This document shows, one piece after another, positions 1 to 14,262 of a stretch of DNA of 64,000 nt. The translations under genes and the position numbers were made by a program. The notes beneath the pieces were generated by a model. That model was not told the origin of the DNA. It was given only the letters and a program-made list of their open reading frames with translations, and made no database searches. Where the stretch lies: the NCBI GenBank assembly GCA_014843695.1, contig CM026401.1:27415510-27479509 (forward strand). Reading direction: 5' to 3'. Positions within the stretch are counted from its first letter, which is position 1, and each line of letters begins with the position of its first letter. Source of the stretch: Archivesica marissinica. Taxonomy: Eukaryota; Mollusca; Bivalvia; Venerida; Vesicomyidae.

Positions 1-234
1 TACTCGTTTTTCAAGCTACTCATAAGAAGTATCTCTATCCTGGTTTAAATATTTCATATAACGTTGGATACGATTTGCTTGCATGATGCATTGGGTTGCC
101 ATCGATTTTAGCGTTTAGTGTCCTTCCAACTTCGACCACCCAGACGACTGTCATCACCTGAGTGGCACCGATCATTAGTCACTTCCTGCTAAATATAAAC
201 AATGATTTATTGCATTTTCCTGTTTTCTCTCATC
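1..234. other. Left flank of the 72-bp satellite, no gene seen
   Basis: Unique AT-rich sequence that runs directly into the first satellite unit. An ATG at 162 opens a frame into the array, but it stays open only because the repeat has no stop in that frame. I see no convincing exon, RNA gene or element end here. Confidence 0.6.
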
Positions 235-3200
235 CCAGTACGCTACCAGACAACATTGGTGCACCAACAGTTAAAGTTACATACAACATTCATGCAGACT
301 ACACCTCCAGTACGCTACCAGACAACATTGGTGCACCAACAGTTAAAGTTACATACAGCATTCATGCAGACTACACCTCCAGTACGCTACCAGACAACAT
401 TGGTGCACCAACAGTTAAAGTTACATACAGCATTCATGCAGACTACACCTCCAGTACGCTACCAGACAACATTGGTGCATCAACAGTTAAAGTTACATAC
501 AGCATTCATGCAGACTACACCTCCAGTACGCTACCAGACAACATTGGTGCACCAACAGTTAAAGTTACATACAGCATTCATGCAGACAAAACCTCCAGTA
601 CGCTACCAGACAACATTGGTGCACCAACAGTTAAAGTTACATACAGCATTCATGCAGACTACACCTCCAGTACGCTACCAGACAACATTGGTGCACCAAC
701 AGTTAAAGTTACATTCAGCATTCATGCAGACTACACCTCCAGTACGCTACCAGACAACATTGGTGCACCAACAGTTAAAGTTACATACATCATTCATGCA
801 GACTACAACTCCAGTATGCTACCAGACAACATTGGTGCACCAACAGTTAAAGTTACATACAGCATTCATGCAGACTACACCTCCAGTACGCTACCAGACA
901 ACATTGGTGCACCAACAGTTAAAGTTACATACAGCATTCATGCATATTACACCTCCAGTACGCTACCAGACAACATTGGTGCACCAACAGTTAAAGTTAC
1001 ATACAGCATTCATGCTGACTACACCTCCAGTACGCTACCAGACAACATTGGTGCACCAACAGTTAAAGTTACATACAGCATTCATGCAGACTACACCTCC
1101 AGTACGCTACCAGACAACATTGGTGCACCAACAGTTAAAGTTACAACAGCATTCATGCAGACTACACCTCCAGTACGCTACCAGACAACATTGGTGCACC
1201 AACAGTTAAAGTTACATACAGCATTCATGCAGACTACACCTCCAGTACGCTACCAGACAACATTGGTGCATCAACAGTTAAAGTTACATACAGCATTCAT
1301 GCAGACTACACCTCCAGTACGCTACCAGACAACATTGGTGCACCAACAGTTAAAGTTACATACAGCATTCATGCAGACTACACCTCCAGTACGCTACCAG
1401 ACAACATTGGTGCACCAACAGTTAAAGTTACATACAGCATTCATGCAGACTACACCTCCAGTACGCTACCAGACAACATTGGTGCACCAACAGTTAAAGT
1501 TACATTCAGCATTCATGCAGACTACACCTCCAGTACGCTACCAGACAACATTGGTGCACCAACAGTTAAAGTTACATACAGCATTCATGCAGACTACACC
1601 TCCAGTACGCTACCAGACAACAGTGGTGCACCAACAGTTAAAGTTACATACAGCATTCATGCAGAATACACCTCCAGTACGCTACCAGACAACATTGGTG
1701 CACCAACAGTTAAAGTTACATACAGCATTCATGCAGACTACACCTCCAGTACGCTACCAGACAACATTGGTGCACCAACAGTTAAAGTTACATACAGCAT
1801 TCATGCAGATTACACCTCCAGTACGCTACCAGACAACAGTGGTGCACCAACAGTTAAAGTTACATACAGCATTCATGCAGACTACACCTCCAGTACGCTA
1901 CCAGACAACATTGGTGCACCAACAGTTAAAGTTACATACAGCATTCATGCTGACTACACCTCCAGTACGCTACCAGACAACATTGGTGCACCAACAGTTA
2001 AAGTTACATACAGCATTCATGCAGACTACACCTCCAGTACGCTACCAGACAACATTGGTGCACCAACAGTTAAAGTTACATACAACATTCATGCAGACTA
2101 CACCTCCAGTACGCTACCAGACAACATTGGTGCACCAACAGTTAAAGTTACATACAGCATTCATGCAGACTACACCTCCAGTACGCTACCAGACAACATT
2201 GGTGCACCAACAGTTAAAGTTACATACAGCATTCATGCAGACTACACCTCCAGTACGCTACCAGACAACATTGGTGCACCAACAGTTAAAGTTACATACA
2301 GCATTCATGCAGACTACACCTCCAGTACGCTACCAGACAACATTAGTGCACCAACAGTTAAAGTTACATACAGCATTCATGCAGACTACACCTCCAGTAC
2401 GCTACCAGACAACATTGGTGCACCAACAGTTAAAGTTACATACAGCATTCATGCAGACTACACATCCAGTACGCTACCAGACAACATTGGTGCACCAACA
2501 GTTAAAGTTACATACAGCATTCATGCAGACTACACCTCCAGTATGCTACCAGACAACATTGGTGCACCAACAGTTAAAGTTACATACAGCATTCATGCAG
2601 ACTACACCTCCAGTACGCTACCAGACAACATTGGTGCACCAACAGTTAAAGTTACATACAGCATTCATGCAGACTACACCTCCAGTACGCTACCAGACAA
2701 CATTGGTACATCAACAGTTAAAGTTACATACAGCATTCATGCAGACTACACCACCAGTACGCTACCAGACAACATTGGTGCACCAACAGTTAAAGTTACA
2801 TACAGCATTCATGCAGACTACACCTCCAGTACGCTACCAGACAACATTGGTGCACCAACAGTTAAAGTTACATACAGCATTCATGCAGACTACACCTCCA
2901 GTACGCTACCAGACAACATTGGTGCACCAACAGTTAAAGTTACATACAGCATTCATGCAGACTACACCTCCAGTACGCTACCAGACAACATTGGTGCACC
3001 AACAGTTAAAGTTACATACAGCATTCATGCAGACTACACCTCCAGTACGCTACCAGACAACAGTGGTGCACCAACAGTTAAAGTTACATACAGCATTCAT
3101 GCAGACTACACCTCCAGTACGCTACTAGACAACATTGGTGCACCAACAGTTAAAGTTACATACAGCATTCATGCTGACTACACCTCCAGTACGCTACCAG

Positions 3201-5546
3201 ACAACATTGGTGCACCAACAGTTAAAGTTACATACAGCATTCATGCAGATTACACCTCCAGTACGCTACCAGACAACATTGGTGCACCAACAGTTAAAGT
3301 TACATACAGCATTCATGCAGACTACACCTCCAGTATGCTACCAGACAACATTGGTGCACCAACAGTTAAAGTTACATACAGCATTCATGCAGACTACACC
3401 TCCAGTACGCTACCAGACAACATTGGTGCACCAACAGTAAAGTTACATACAGCATTCATGCAGACTACACCTCCAGTACGCTACCAGACAACATTGGTGC
3501 ACCAACAGTTAAAGTTACATACAGCATTCATGCAGACTACACCTCCAGTACGCTACCAGACAACATTGGTGCACCAACAGTTAAAGTTACATACAGCATT
3601 CATGCAGACTACACCTCCAGTACGCTACCAGACAACATTGGTGCACCAACAGTTAAAGTTACATACAGCATTCATGCAGACTACACCTCCAGTACGCTAC
3701 CAGACAACATTGGTGCACCAACAGTTAAAGTTACATACAGCATTCATGCAGACTACACCTCCAGTACGCTACCAGACAACATTAGTGCACCAACAGTTAA
3801 AGTTACATACAGCATTCATGCAGACTACACCTCCAGTACGCTACCAGACAACATTGGTGCACCAACAGTTAAAGTTACATACAGCATTCATGCAGACTAC
3901 ACATCCAGTACGCTACCAGACAACATTGGTGCACCAACAGTTAAAGTTACATACAGCATTCATGCAGACTACACCTCCAGTACGCTACCAGACAACATTG
4001 GTGCACCAACAGTTAAAGTTACATACAGCATTAATGCAGACTACACCTCCAGTACGCTACCAGACAACATTGGTGCACCAACAGTTAAAGTTACATACAG
4101 CATTCATGCAGACTACACTTCCAGTACGCTACCAGACAACATTGGTGCACCAACAGTTAAAGTTACATTCAGCATTCATGCAGACTACACCTCCAGTACG
4201 CTACCAGACAACATTGGTGCACCAACAGTTAAAGTTACATACATCATTCATGCAGACTACACCTCCAGTACGCTACCAGACAACATTGGTGCACCAACAG
4301 TTAAAGTTACATACAGCATTCATGCAGACTACACCTCCAGTACGCTACAAGACAACATTGGTGCACCAACAGTTAAAGTTACATACAGCATTCATGCAGA
4401 CTACACCTCCAGTACGCTACCAGACAACATTGGTGCATCAACAGTTAAAGTTACATACAGCATTCATGCAGACTACACCTCCAGTACGCTACCAGACAAC
4501 ATTGGTGCACCAACAGTTAAAGTTACATACAGCATTCATGCAGACTACACCTCCAGTACGCTACCAGACAACATTGGTGCACCAACAGTTAAAGTTACAT
4601 ACAGCATTCATGCAGACTACACCTCCAGTAGCTACCAGACAACATTGGTGCATCAACAGTTAAAGTTACATACAGCATTCATGCAGACTACACCTCCAGT
4701 ACGCTACCAGACAACATTGGTGCACCAACAGTTAAAGTTACATTCAGCATTCATGCAGACTACACCTCCAGTACGCTACCAGACAACATTGGTGCACCAA
4801 CAGTTAAAGTTACATACAGCATTCATGCAGACTACACCTCCAGTACGCTACCAGACACAGTGGTGCACCAACAGTAAAGTTACATACAGCATTCATGCAG
4901 ACTACACCTCCAGTACGCTACCAGACAACATTGGTGCACCAACAGTTAAGTTACATACAGCATTCATGCAGACTACACCTCCAGTACGCTACCAGACAAC
5001 ATTGGTGCACCAACAGTTAAAGTTACATTCAGCATTCATGCAGACTACACCTCCAGTACGCTACCAGACAACATTGGTGCACCAACAGTTAAAGTTACAT
5101 ACAGCATTCATGCAGACTACACCTCCAGTACGCTACCAGACAACAGTGGTGCACCAACAGCTAAAGTTACATACAGCATTCATGCAGACTACACCTCCAG
5201 TACGCTACCAGACAACATTGGTGCACCAACAGTTAAAGTTACATACAGCATTCATGCTGACTACACCTCCAGTACGCTACCAGACAACATTGGTGCACCA
5301 ACAGTTAAAGTTACATACAGCATTCATGCAGATTACACCTCCAGTACGCTACCAGACAACATTGGTGCACCAACAGTTAAAGTTACATACAGCATTCATG
5401 CAGACTACACCTCCAGTATGCTACCAGACAACATTGGTGCACCAACAGTTAAAGTTACATACAGCATTCATGCAGACTACACCTCCAGTACGCTACCAGA
5501 CAACATTGGTGCACCAAAAGTTAAAGTTACATACAGCATTCATGCA
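235..5546. repeat. 72-bp minisatellite, about 74 copies
   Basis: Head-to-tail units of 72 bp containing CTACCAGACAACATTGGTGC and GTTAAAGTTACATACAGC, mostly over 95% alike. Because 72 is 24 codons, two forward frames stay open for hundreds of codons and give pseudo-repeats such as LPDNIGAPTVKV or PPVRYQTTLVHQQLKLH. Single-base deletions near 1145, 3438, 4630, 4856 and 4873 switch the open frame without any sign of selection, so I do not call a protein. Shared private variants (ATGCTGAC near 1947, 3171 and 5254; ACATTAGTGC near 2343 and 3783) show multi-unit block duplications. The array is cut by an assembly gap on the right. Confidence 0.97.
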
Positions 5547-6546
5547 NNNNNNNNNNNNNNNNNNNNNNNNNNNNNNNNNNNNNNNNNNNNNNNNNNNNNN
5601 NNNNNNNNNNNNNNNNNNNNNNNNNNNNNNNNNNNNNNNNNNNNNNNNNNNNNNNNNNNNNNNNNNNNNNNNNNNNNNNNNNNNNNNNNNNNNNNNNNNN
5701 NNNNNNNNNNNNNNNNNNNNNNNNNNNNNNNNNNNNNNNNNNNNNNNNNNNNNNNNNNNNNNNNNNNNNNNNNNNNNNNNNNNNNNNNNNNNNNNNNNNN
5801 NNNNNNNNNNNNNNNNNNNNNNNNNNNNNNNNNNNNNNNNNNNNNNNNNNNNNNNNNNNNNNNNNNNNNNNNNNNNNNNNNNNNNNNNNNNNNNNNNNNN
5901 NNNNNNNNNNNNNNNNNNNNNNNNNNNNNNNNNNNNNNNNNNNNNNNNNNNNNNNNNNNNNNNNNNNNNNNNNNNNNNNNNNNNNNNNNNNNNNNNNNNN
6001 NNNNNNNNNNNNNNNNNNNNNNNNNNNNNNNNNNNNNNNNNNNNNNNNNNNNNNNNNNNNNNNNNNNNNNNNNNNNNNNNNNNNNNNNNNNNNNNNNNNN
6101 NNNNNNNNNNNNNNNNNNNNNNNNNNNNNNNNNNNNNNNNNNNNNNNNNNNNNNNNNNNNNNNNNNNNNNNNNNNNNNNNNNNNNNNNNNNNNNNNNNNN
6201 NNNNNNNNNNNNNNNNNNNNNNNNNNNNNNNNNNNNNNNNNNNNNNNNNNNNNNNNNNNNNNNNNNNNNNNNNNNNNNNNNNNNNNNNNNNNNNNNNNNN
6301 NNNNNNNNNNNNNNNNNNNNNNNNNNNNNNNNNNNNNNNNNNNNNNNNNNNNNNNNNNNNNNNNNNNNNNNNNNNNNNNNNNNNNNNNNNNNNNNNNNNN
6401 NNNNNNNNNNNNNNNNNNNNNNNNNNNNNNNNNNNNNNNNNNNNNNNNNNNNNNNNNNNNNNNNNNNNNNNNNNNNNNNNNNNNNNNNNNNNNNNNNNNN
6501 NNNNNNNNNNNNNNNNNNNNNNNNNNNNNNNNNNNNNNNNNNNNNN
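5547..6546. other. Assembly gap of 1000 N
   Basis: Exactly 1000 N, a conventional size for a gap of unknown length. It begins inside a 72-bp satellite unit, so the missing sequence probably includes more satellite. Confidence 0.98.
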
Positions 6547-6723
6547 ATAAAATAATATTAAAGTAAAACTACTGTTGCATAATGTATCGACTAATACCGT
6601 CTGTGTTGAGTTTTCCATAACGTCAATATGATGCTTGGAACGTCTTCTGACGTCATCTGTTCGTCTGCTACGTGCGGCGTCTGCTGCCATTATCATCGCG
6701 TGCTTGTCAAGGTCGGCTTCCAT
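6547..6723 (-). CDS. Possible coding exon, unrecognised, running into the gap
   Basis: A minus-strand frame starts at ATG 6721-6723 and stays open for 59 codons to the edge of the gap. It begins MEADLDKHAMIMAADAARSR, is rich in Arg, Asp and Ala, and is not made of tandem repeats. I recognise no domain. It could be the first exon of a gene lost in the gap or a chance frame. The plus strand is also open here (6635-6820), which weakens the case. Confidence 0.25.
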
Positions 6724-7599
6724 GTTGTCTGCTGTAAAGGAAAGCTATATGTATAACAAATACACCTCCTGTTCCAGTGTGCTTGCTAACAGTAGTGTGT
6801 GCAAATATTCCATATCATAGATAATAATGTTATCAGCGGTGTAGCTTGGCTAAATATAACATGTAGGCGGAGTCAGGGGAATAGGCGTCGGCTAGTACAC
6901 TTCCCCGGGAAATGTTGGTTTAAACATAGTTATTCCACTATATACATTCACAAAACAATACATGCACACAAAATCAAAGAATAGGAAAGGATCAAAACGG
7001 AAGCAGAGCTTATATAGTTTCTCTCCTTGCAGTTCTATTTTGGACGGTGTGGGGCTAATACATGTATACCAAATGTGCATATTGCTTAGAAATGACAGAA
7101 ATATAATACCGGTAACAAAGCAGAAGAAAGAGAAGATATTTGAGAATGTAGCGCAGGCAGACAGGGGTAAATTCATCAAGTGCACGTCTTATATACATGG
7201 GGTCTTATATGCATGGGGTTTCACTCAAAGAATCGTTTTGTATCACGAATAAAGTTATGGACGTATTCAAATATTATTTTGTTAATGTCATCTGTCAGGG
7301 TCTCCTCGCCATGTAGGATAGTATGCAGGGAAATGTGGAGGTTTGTTTCGGGATCGTTGTAAAATAAATAAAGTTTAAACTTTATCATTTTCTCTCTCAA
7401 TATAATCAAGCCCATGACGCCTCCAATTCCTTAGGTTAAGTATGTATTAACGACATGCTAATATCGTGCTGATCAGAGAACACACATTTTGGGTCAGAAA
7501 CGTCCCCGTACAATTAAAACAACCCGCTGGCAAAACCCATACCCATATTTCTAACCGCAACCATTAATATTATCAATACAGGTGTGACACTCGGTGACG
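6724..7599. other. Mostly unannotated unique DNA, with a possible SINE tail
   Basis: No convincing gene. Overlapping open frames of 60-97 codons exist on both strands with no recognisable motif. The segment near 7350-7383 (GTTGTAAAATAAATAAAGTT) resembles the 3' tail of the SINEs at 49567-49826 and 51655-51838, so a plus-strand SINE remnant probably ends here. Confidence 0.4.
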
Positions 7600-7846
7600 C
7601 ATAGCAACGCTGTGAATAACTCTCAGAATCATGTTGCACTCATAGCAACGCTGTGAATAACTCTCAGAATCATGTTGCACTCATAGCAACGCTGTGAATA
7701 ACTCTCAGAATCATGTTGCACGCATAGCAACGCTGTGAATAACTCTCAGAATCATGCTGCACTCATAGCAACGCTGTGAATAACTCTCAGAATCATGTTG
7801 CACGCATAGCAACGATGTGAATAACTCTCAGAATCATTGTTGCACT
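7600..7846. repeat. 41-bp minisatellite, 6 copies
   Basis: Six head-to-tail units of 41 bp starting CATAGCAACGCTGTGAATAA, differing by a few substitutions and one inserted T in the last unit. The array ends a few bases before a tRNA-like SINE head at 7851. Confidence 0.95.
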
Positions 7847-7850
7847 CATG

Positions 7851-8010
7851 AGATAACCAGTGTCGGGTGATTAACATTGTACGACTTTAAATCACTTCGC
7901 TGCAAGTTCGAGTCCTACTAGAGTGTCAGATGATTTCTTGTAGTATTCAATGTAACATGATTGTGGAAGGGTGGTGGTTCTACCAGGGTATCCGGGCTTG
8001 TGTGAACAGT
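7851..8010 (+). mobile_element. Degenerate tRNA-derived SINE head
   Basis: The stretch 7851-7917 has the layout of a tRNA-derived pol III head: an A-box-like block, about 30 bp spacing, then a B-box-like GCAAGTTCGAGTCCTAC. It cannot fold into a clean tRNA by eye, so I call a SINE remnant and not a tRNA gene. The 3' limit is uncertain. Confidence 0.45.
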
Positions 8011-8200
8011 TAATAACGGACTTCATTAACTAACAGCACAGACATTATAATTTGAAATCGAACTTCAGTAAAGCTTTACATAATACACAATAGAGGTATC
8101 AAAGTGCATAGCCAGTCATCAGGGGAAACCAAAAATACAGTTTAAGGACACTGCAGAAAATACGCTGTCATAATCAAAATGATCCCTTTCAAACCCAAAT
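8011..8200. other. Unique spacer, no gene seen
   Basis: AT-rich unique sequence between two SINE-like remnants. No open frame or motif worth naming. Confidence 0.5.
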
Positions 8201-8425
8201 CATATCCTCCTGATGAGGGTTACACGTCTGGGTCAAGCCATCGGGTGGGCATGCAGTTATAAACTCTGATGTTCGTGCCCTTAGGCAAGGCATTTAAATT
8301 TCACGTTGCCTCTTCTCTCTCCCTCGTGGCGATGGATTCCATCAGGAATGAGGTCTCGAGAGTGATTCATAAAAAAGTTGAAATAACTTGTTTCGCAATC
8401 GAGCTAAAATAAATTTGTATAAACC
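8201..8425 (+). mobile_element. SINE remnant, family also present inverted near 28.9 kb
   Basis: Contains GTGCCCTTAGGCAAGGCATT, a block common in tRNA-derived SINEs, then a body with GATGGATTCCATCAGGAATG and a tail with CGCAATCGAGCTAAAATAAA. The reverse complement of 28850-28955 matches the second half (CTCTC..CTCGTGGC, GATTCCATCA, GGTCTCGA, CGCAATCGAGCTAAA), so these are two dispersed copies of one family. Head and target duplications are not resolved. Confidence 0.65.
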
Positions 8426-8564
8426 AACTCTGAAGCTCACACACGTATGTTCGACTCCCACCGTCGAATTAATTCATGTGAGGAACCTATCCGGCTGACG
8501 TGGATCGGTGGAACAAACACACCCGTTGTTAGTGTACATTACAAACCCTTGTTAGTGTACATGC

Positions 8565-11500
8565 CAGGTGTATAGTACCGACATATGAGACTTGCTATTA
8601 TCCCGGTTTATAGTACCGACATATGGGACTTGCTATTATACCGGTATATAGTACCGACATATGGGATTTGCTATTATCCCGGTATATAGTACCGACATAT
8701 GGGACTTGCTATTATCCCGGTATATAGTACCGACATATGGGACTTGCTATTATCCCGGTTTATAGTACCGACATATGAGACTTGCTATTATCCCGGTATA
8801 CAGTACCGACATATGAGACTTGCTATTATCCCGGTATATAGTACCGACATATGAGACTTGCTATTATACCAGTATATAGTACCGACGTATGGGACTTGCT
8901 ATTATCCTGGTGTATCGTACCGACATATGGGACTTGCTATTATCCCAGTATATAGTACTGACATATGGGACTTGCTATTATCCCGGTATATAGTACCGAC
9001 ATATGGGACTTGCTATTATCCCGGTATATAGTACCGACATATGGGACTTGCTATTATCCCGGTGTATCGTACCGACATATGGGACTTGCTATTATCCCGG
9101 TATATAGTACCGACATATGGGACTTGCTATTATACCGGTATATAGTACCGACATATGGGACTTGCTATTATACCGGTATATAGTACCGACATATGGGACT
9201 TGCTATTATACCGGTATATAGTACCGACATATGGGACTTGCTATTATCCCGGTGTATCGTACCGACGTATGGGACTTGCTATTATCCCGGTATATAGTAC
9301 CGACATATGGGACTTGCTATTATACAGGTATATAGTACCGACATATGGGACTTGCTATTATCCCGGTGTATAGTACCGACATATGGGACTTGCTATTATC
9401 CCGGTATATAGTACCGAAATATGGGACTTGCTATTATCCCGGTATATAGTACCGACATATGGGTCTTGCTATTATACCGGTATATAGTACCGACATATGG
9501 GACTTGCTATTATCCCGGTTTATAGAACCGACATATGGGACTTGCTATTATCCCGGTTTATAGTACCGACATATGGGACTTGCTATTATCCCGGTGTATC
9601 GTACCGACATATGGGACTTGCTATTATCCCGGTGTATCGTACCGACATATGGGACTTGCTATTATCCCGGTGTATCGTACCGACATGTGGGACTTGCTAT
9701 TATCCCGGTGTATCGTACCGACATATGGGACTTGCTATGATACCCGTATATAGTACCGACGTATGGGACTTGCTATTATACCGGTATATAGTACCGACAT
9801 ATGGGACTTGCTATTATACCGGTATATAGTACCGACGTATGGGACTTGCTATTATACCGGTATATAGTACCGACATATGGGACTTGCTATTATCCCAGTT
9901 TATAGTACCGACATATGAGACTTGCTATTATCCCGGTATATAGTACCGACATATGAGACTTGCTATTATCCCGGTATATAGTACCGACATATGAGACTTG
10001 CTATTATACCGGTATATAGTACCGACATGTGAGACTTGCTATTATCCCGGTTTATAGTACCGACATATGAGACTTGCTATTATACCGGTATATAGTACCG
10101 ACGTATGGGACTTGATATTATCCCGGTGTATCGTACCGACATATGGGACTTGCTATTATCCCGGTATATAGTACCGACATATGGGACTTGCTATTATACC
10201 GGTATATAGTACCAACATATGGGACTTGCTATTATCCCGGTGTATCGTACCGACGTATGGGACTTGCTATTATACCGGTATATAGTACCGACATATGGGA
10301 TTTGCTATTATCCCGGTATATAGTACCGACATATGGGACTTGCTATTATCCCGGTATATAGTATCGACATATGGGACTTGCTATTATCCCGGTTTATAGT
10401 ACCGACATATGAGACTTGCTATTATCCCGGTATATAGTACCGACATATGAGACTTGCTATTATCCCGGTATATAGTACCGACGTATGGGACTTGCTATTA
10501 TCCTGGTGTATCGTACCGACATATGGGACTTGCTATTATCCCGGTATATAGTACTGACATATGGGACTTGCTATTATCCCGGTATATAGTACCGACATAT
10601 GGGACTTGCTATTATCCCGGTATATAGTACCGACATATGGGACTTGCTATTATCCCGGTGTATCGTACCGACATATGGGACTTGCTATTATCCCGGTATA
10701 TAGTACCGACATATGGGACTTGCTATTATACCGGTATATAATACCGACATATGGGACTTGCTATTATCCCGGTATATAGTACCGACATATGGGTCTTGCT
10801 ATTATACCGGTATATAGTACCAACATATGGGACTTGCTATTATCCCGGTGTATCGTACCGACGTATGGGACTTGCTATTATACCGGTATATAGTACCGAC
10901 ATATGGGACTTGCTATTATCCTGGTATAGAGTACCGACATATGGGACTTGCTATTATACCGGTATATAGTACCGACATATGGGACTTGCTATTATACCGG
11001 TATATAGTACCGATATATGGGACTTGCTATTATCCCGATGTATCGTACCGACGTATGGGACTTGCTATTATCCCGGTATATAGTACCGACATATGGGACT
11101 TGCTATTATCCCGGTGTATCGTACCGTCGTATGGGACTTGCTATTATACAGGTATATAGTACCGACATATGGGACTTGCTATTATCCCGGTGTATAGTAC
11201 CGACATATGGGACTTGCTATTATCCCGGTATATAGTACCGACATATGGGTCTTGCTATTATACCGGTATATAGTACCGACATATGGGACTTGCTATTATC
11301 CCGGTATATAGTACCGACGTATGGGACTTGCTATTATACCGGTATATAGTACCGACATATGGGACTTGCTATTATACCGGTATATAGTACCGACGTATGT
11401 GACTTGCTATTATACCGGTATATAGTACCGACATATGGGACTTGCTATTATCCCAGTTTATAGTACCGACATATGAGACTTGCTATTATCCCGGTATATT

Positions 11501-14262
11501 TTACCGACATATGAGACTTGCTATTATCCCGGTTTATAGTACCGACATATGAGACTTGCTATTATACCGGTATATAGTACCGACATGTGAGACTTGCTAT
11601 TATCCCGGTTTATAGTACCGACATATGAGACTTGCTATTATACCGGTATATAGTACCGACATGTGGGACTTGCTATTATACCGGTATATAGTACCGACAT
11701 ATGAGACTTGCTATTATCCCGGTATATAGTACCGACATATGAGACTTGCTATTATACCGGTATATAGTACCGACGTATGGGACTTGATATTATCCCGGTG
11801 TATCGTACCGACATATGGGACTTGCTATTATACCGGTATATAGTACCGACATATGGGACTTGCTATTATACCGGTATATAGTACCAACATATGGGACTTG
11901 CTATTATCCCGGTGTATCGTACCGACGTATGGGACTTGCTATTATACCGGTATATAGTACCGACATATGGGATTTGCTATTATCCCGGTATATAGTACCG
12001 ACATATGGGACTTGCTATTATCCCGGTATATAGTATCGACATATGGGACTTGCTATTATCCCGGTTTATAGTACCGACATATGAGACTTGCTATTATCCC
12101 GGTATATAGTACCGACATATGAGACTTGCTATTATCCCGGTATATAGTACCGACATATGAGACTTGCTATTATACCAGTATATAGTACCGACGTATGGGA
12201 CTTGCTATTATCCTGGTGTATCGTACCGACATATGGGACTTGCTATTATCCCGGTATATAGTACTGACATATGGGACTTGCTATTATCCCGGTATATAGT
12301 ACCGACATATGGGACTTGCTATTATCCCGGTATATAGTACCGACATATGGGACTTGCTATTATCCCGGTGTATCGTACCGACATATGGGACTTGCTATTA
12401 TCCCGGTATATAGTACCGACATATGGGACTTGCTATTATACCGGTATATAGTACCGACATATGGGTCTTGCTATTATACCGGTATATAGTACCAACATAT
12501 GGGACTTGCTATTATCCCGGTGTATCGTACCGACGTATGGGACTTGCTATTATACCGGTATATAGTACCGACATATGGGACTTGCTATTATCCTGGTATA
12601 GAGTACCGACATATGGGACTTGCTATTATACCGGTATATAGTACCGACATATGGGACTTGCTATTATACCGGTATATAGTACCGATATATGGGACTTGCT
12701 ATTATCCCGATGTATCGTACCGACGTATGGGACTTGCTATTATCCCGGTATATAGTACCGACATATGGGACTTGCTATTATCCCGGTGTATCGTACCGTC
12801 GTATGGGACTTGCTATTATACAGGTATATAGTACCGACATATGGGACTTGCTATTATACCGGTGTATAGTACCGACATATGGGACTTGCTATTATCCCGG
12901 TATATAGTACCGACATATGGGTCTTGCTATTATACCGGTATATAGTACCGACATATGGGACTTGCTATTATCCCGGTATATAGTACCGACGTATGGGACT
13001 TGCTATTATACCGGTATATAGTACCGACATATGGGACTTGCTATTATACCGGTATATAGTACCGACGTATGTGACTTGCTATTATACCGGTATATAGTAC
13101 CGACATATGGGACTTGCTATTATCCCAGTTTATAGTACCGACATATGAGACTTGCTATTATCCCGGTATATTTTACCGACATATGAGACTTGCTATTATC
13201 CCGGTTTATAGTACCGACATATGAGACTTGCTATTATACCGGTATATAGTACCGACATGTGAGACTTGCTATTATCCCGGTTTAGAGTACCGACATATGA
13301 GACTTGCTATTATACCGGTATATAGTACCGACATGTGGGACTTGCTATTATACCGGTATATAGTACCGACATATGAGACTTGCTATTATCCCGGTATATA
13401 GTACCGACATATGAGACTTGCTATTATACCGGTATATAGTACCGACGTATGGGACTTGATATTATCCCGGTGTATCGTACCGACATATGGGACTTGCTAT
13501 TATACCGGTATATAGTACCGACATATGGGACTTGCTATTATACCGGTATATAGTACCAACATATGGGACTTGCTATTATCCCGGTGTATCGTACCGACGT
13601 ATGGGACTTGCTATTATACCGGTATATAGTACCGACATATGGGACTTGCTATTATACCGGTATATAGTACCGACATATGAGACTTGCTATTATACCGGTA
13701 TATAGTACCGACATGTGGGACTTGCTATTATACCGGTATATAGTACCGACATATGAGACTTGCTACTATCCCGGTATATAGTACGACATATGGGACTTGC
13801 TATTATCCCGGTATATAGTACCGACATATGGGACTTGCTATTATCCCGGTGTATCCTACCGACGTATGGGACTTGCTATTATACCGGTATATAGTACCGA
13901 CATATGGGACTTGCTATTATCCAGGTGTATCGTACCAATGTATGGGACTTGCTATTATCCCGGTTTATAGTACCGACATATGGGACTTGCTATTATCCCG
14001 GTTTATAGAACCGACATATGGGACTTGCTATTATCCCGGTTTATAGTACCGACATATGGGACTTGCTATTATCCCGGTGTATCGTACCGACATATGGGAC
14101 TTGCTATTATCCCGGTGTATCGTACCGACATGTGGGACTTGCTATTATCCCGGTGTATCGTACCGACATATGGGACTTGCTATTATCCGGGTGTATCGTA
14201 CCGACATATGGGACTTGCTATTATCCCGGTGTATCGTACCGACATATGGGACTTGCTATTAT
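8565..14262. repeat. 38-bp minisatellite, about 150 copies, with higher-order repeats
   Basis: Units of 38 bp, typically CCGGTATATAGTACCGACAT followed by ATGGGACTTGCTATTATC. Most units carry the dyad CGGTA-TATAG-TACCG, with 5-bp arms around a 5-bp AT-rich centre; a subset has CGGTG-TATCG-TACCG. Private variants recur at fixed spacing: CTTGATAT at 10111, 11783 and 13455 is exactly 1672 bp apart (44 units), giving a clear higher-order repeat. Forward frames are open for 72-124 codons but shift with every unit (38 is not divisible by 3), so nothing is coding. Confidence 0.97.

Noticed and set aside
162..6555. Long plus-strand ORFs (988, 706, 636 aa) across the 72-bp repeat
   Set aside because: They follow the repeat period, change phase at random single-base indels, and include N-gap translation.
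5527..6723. 398-aa minus ORF across the first gap
   Set aside because: Most of it is translated N; only the 59 codons right of the gap are real sequence.
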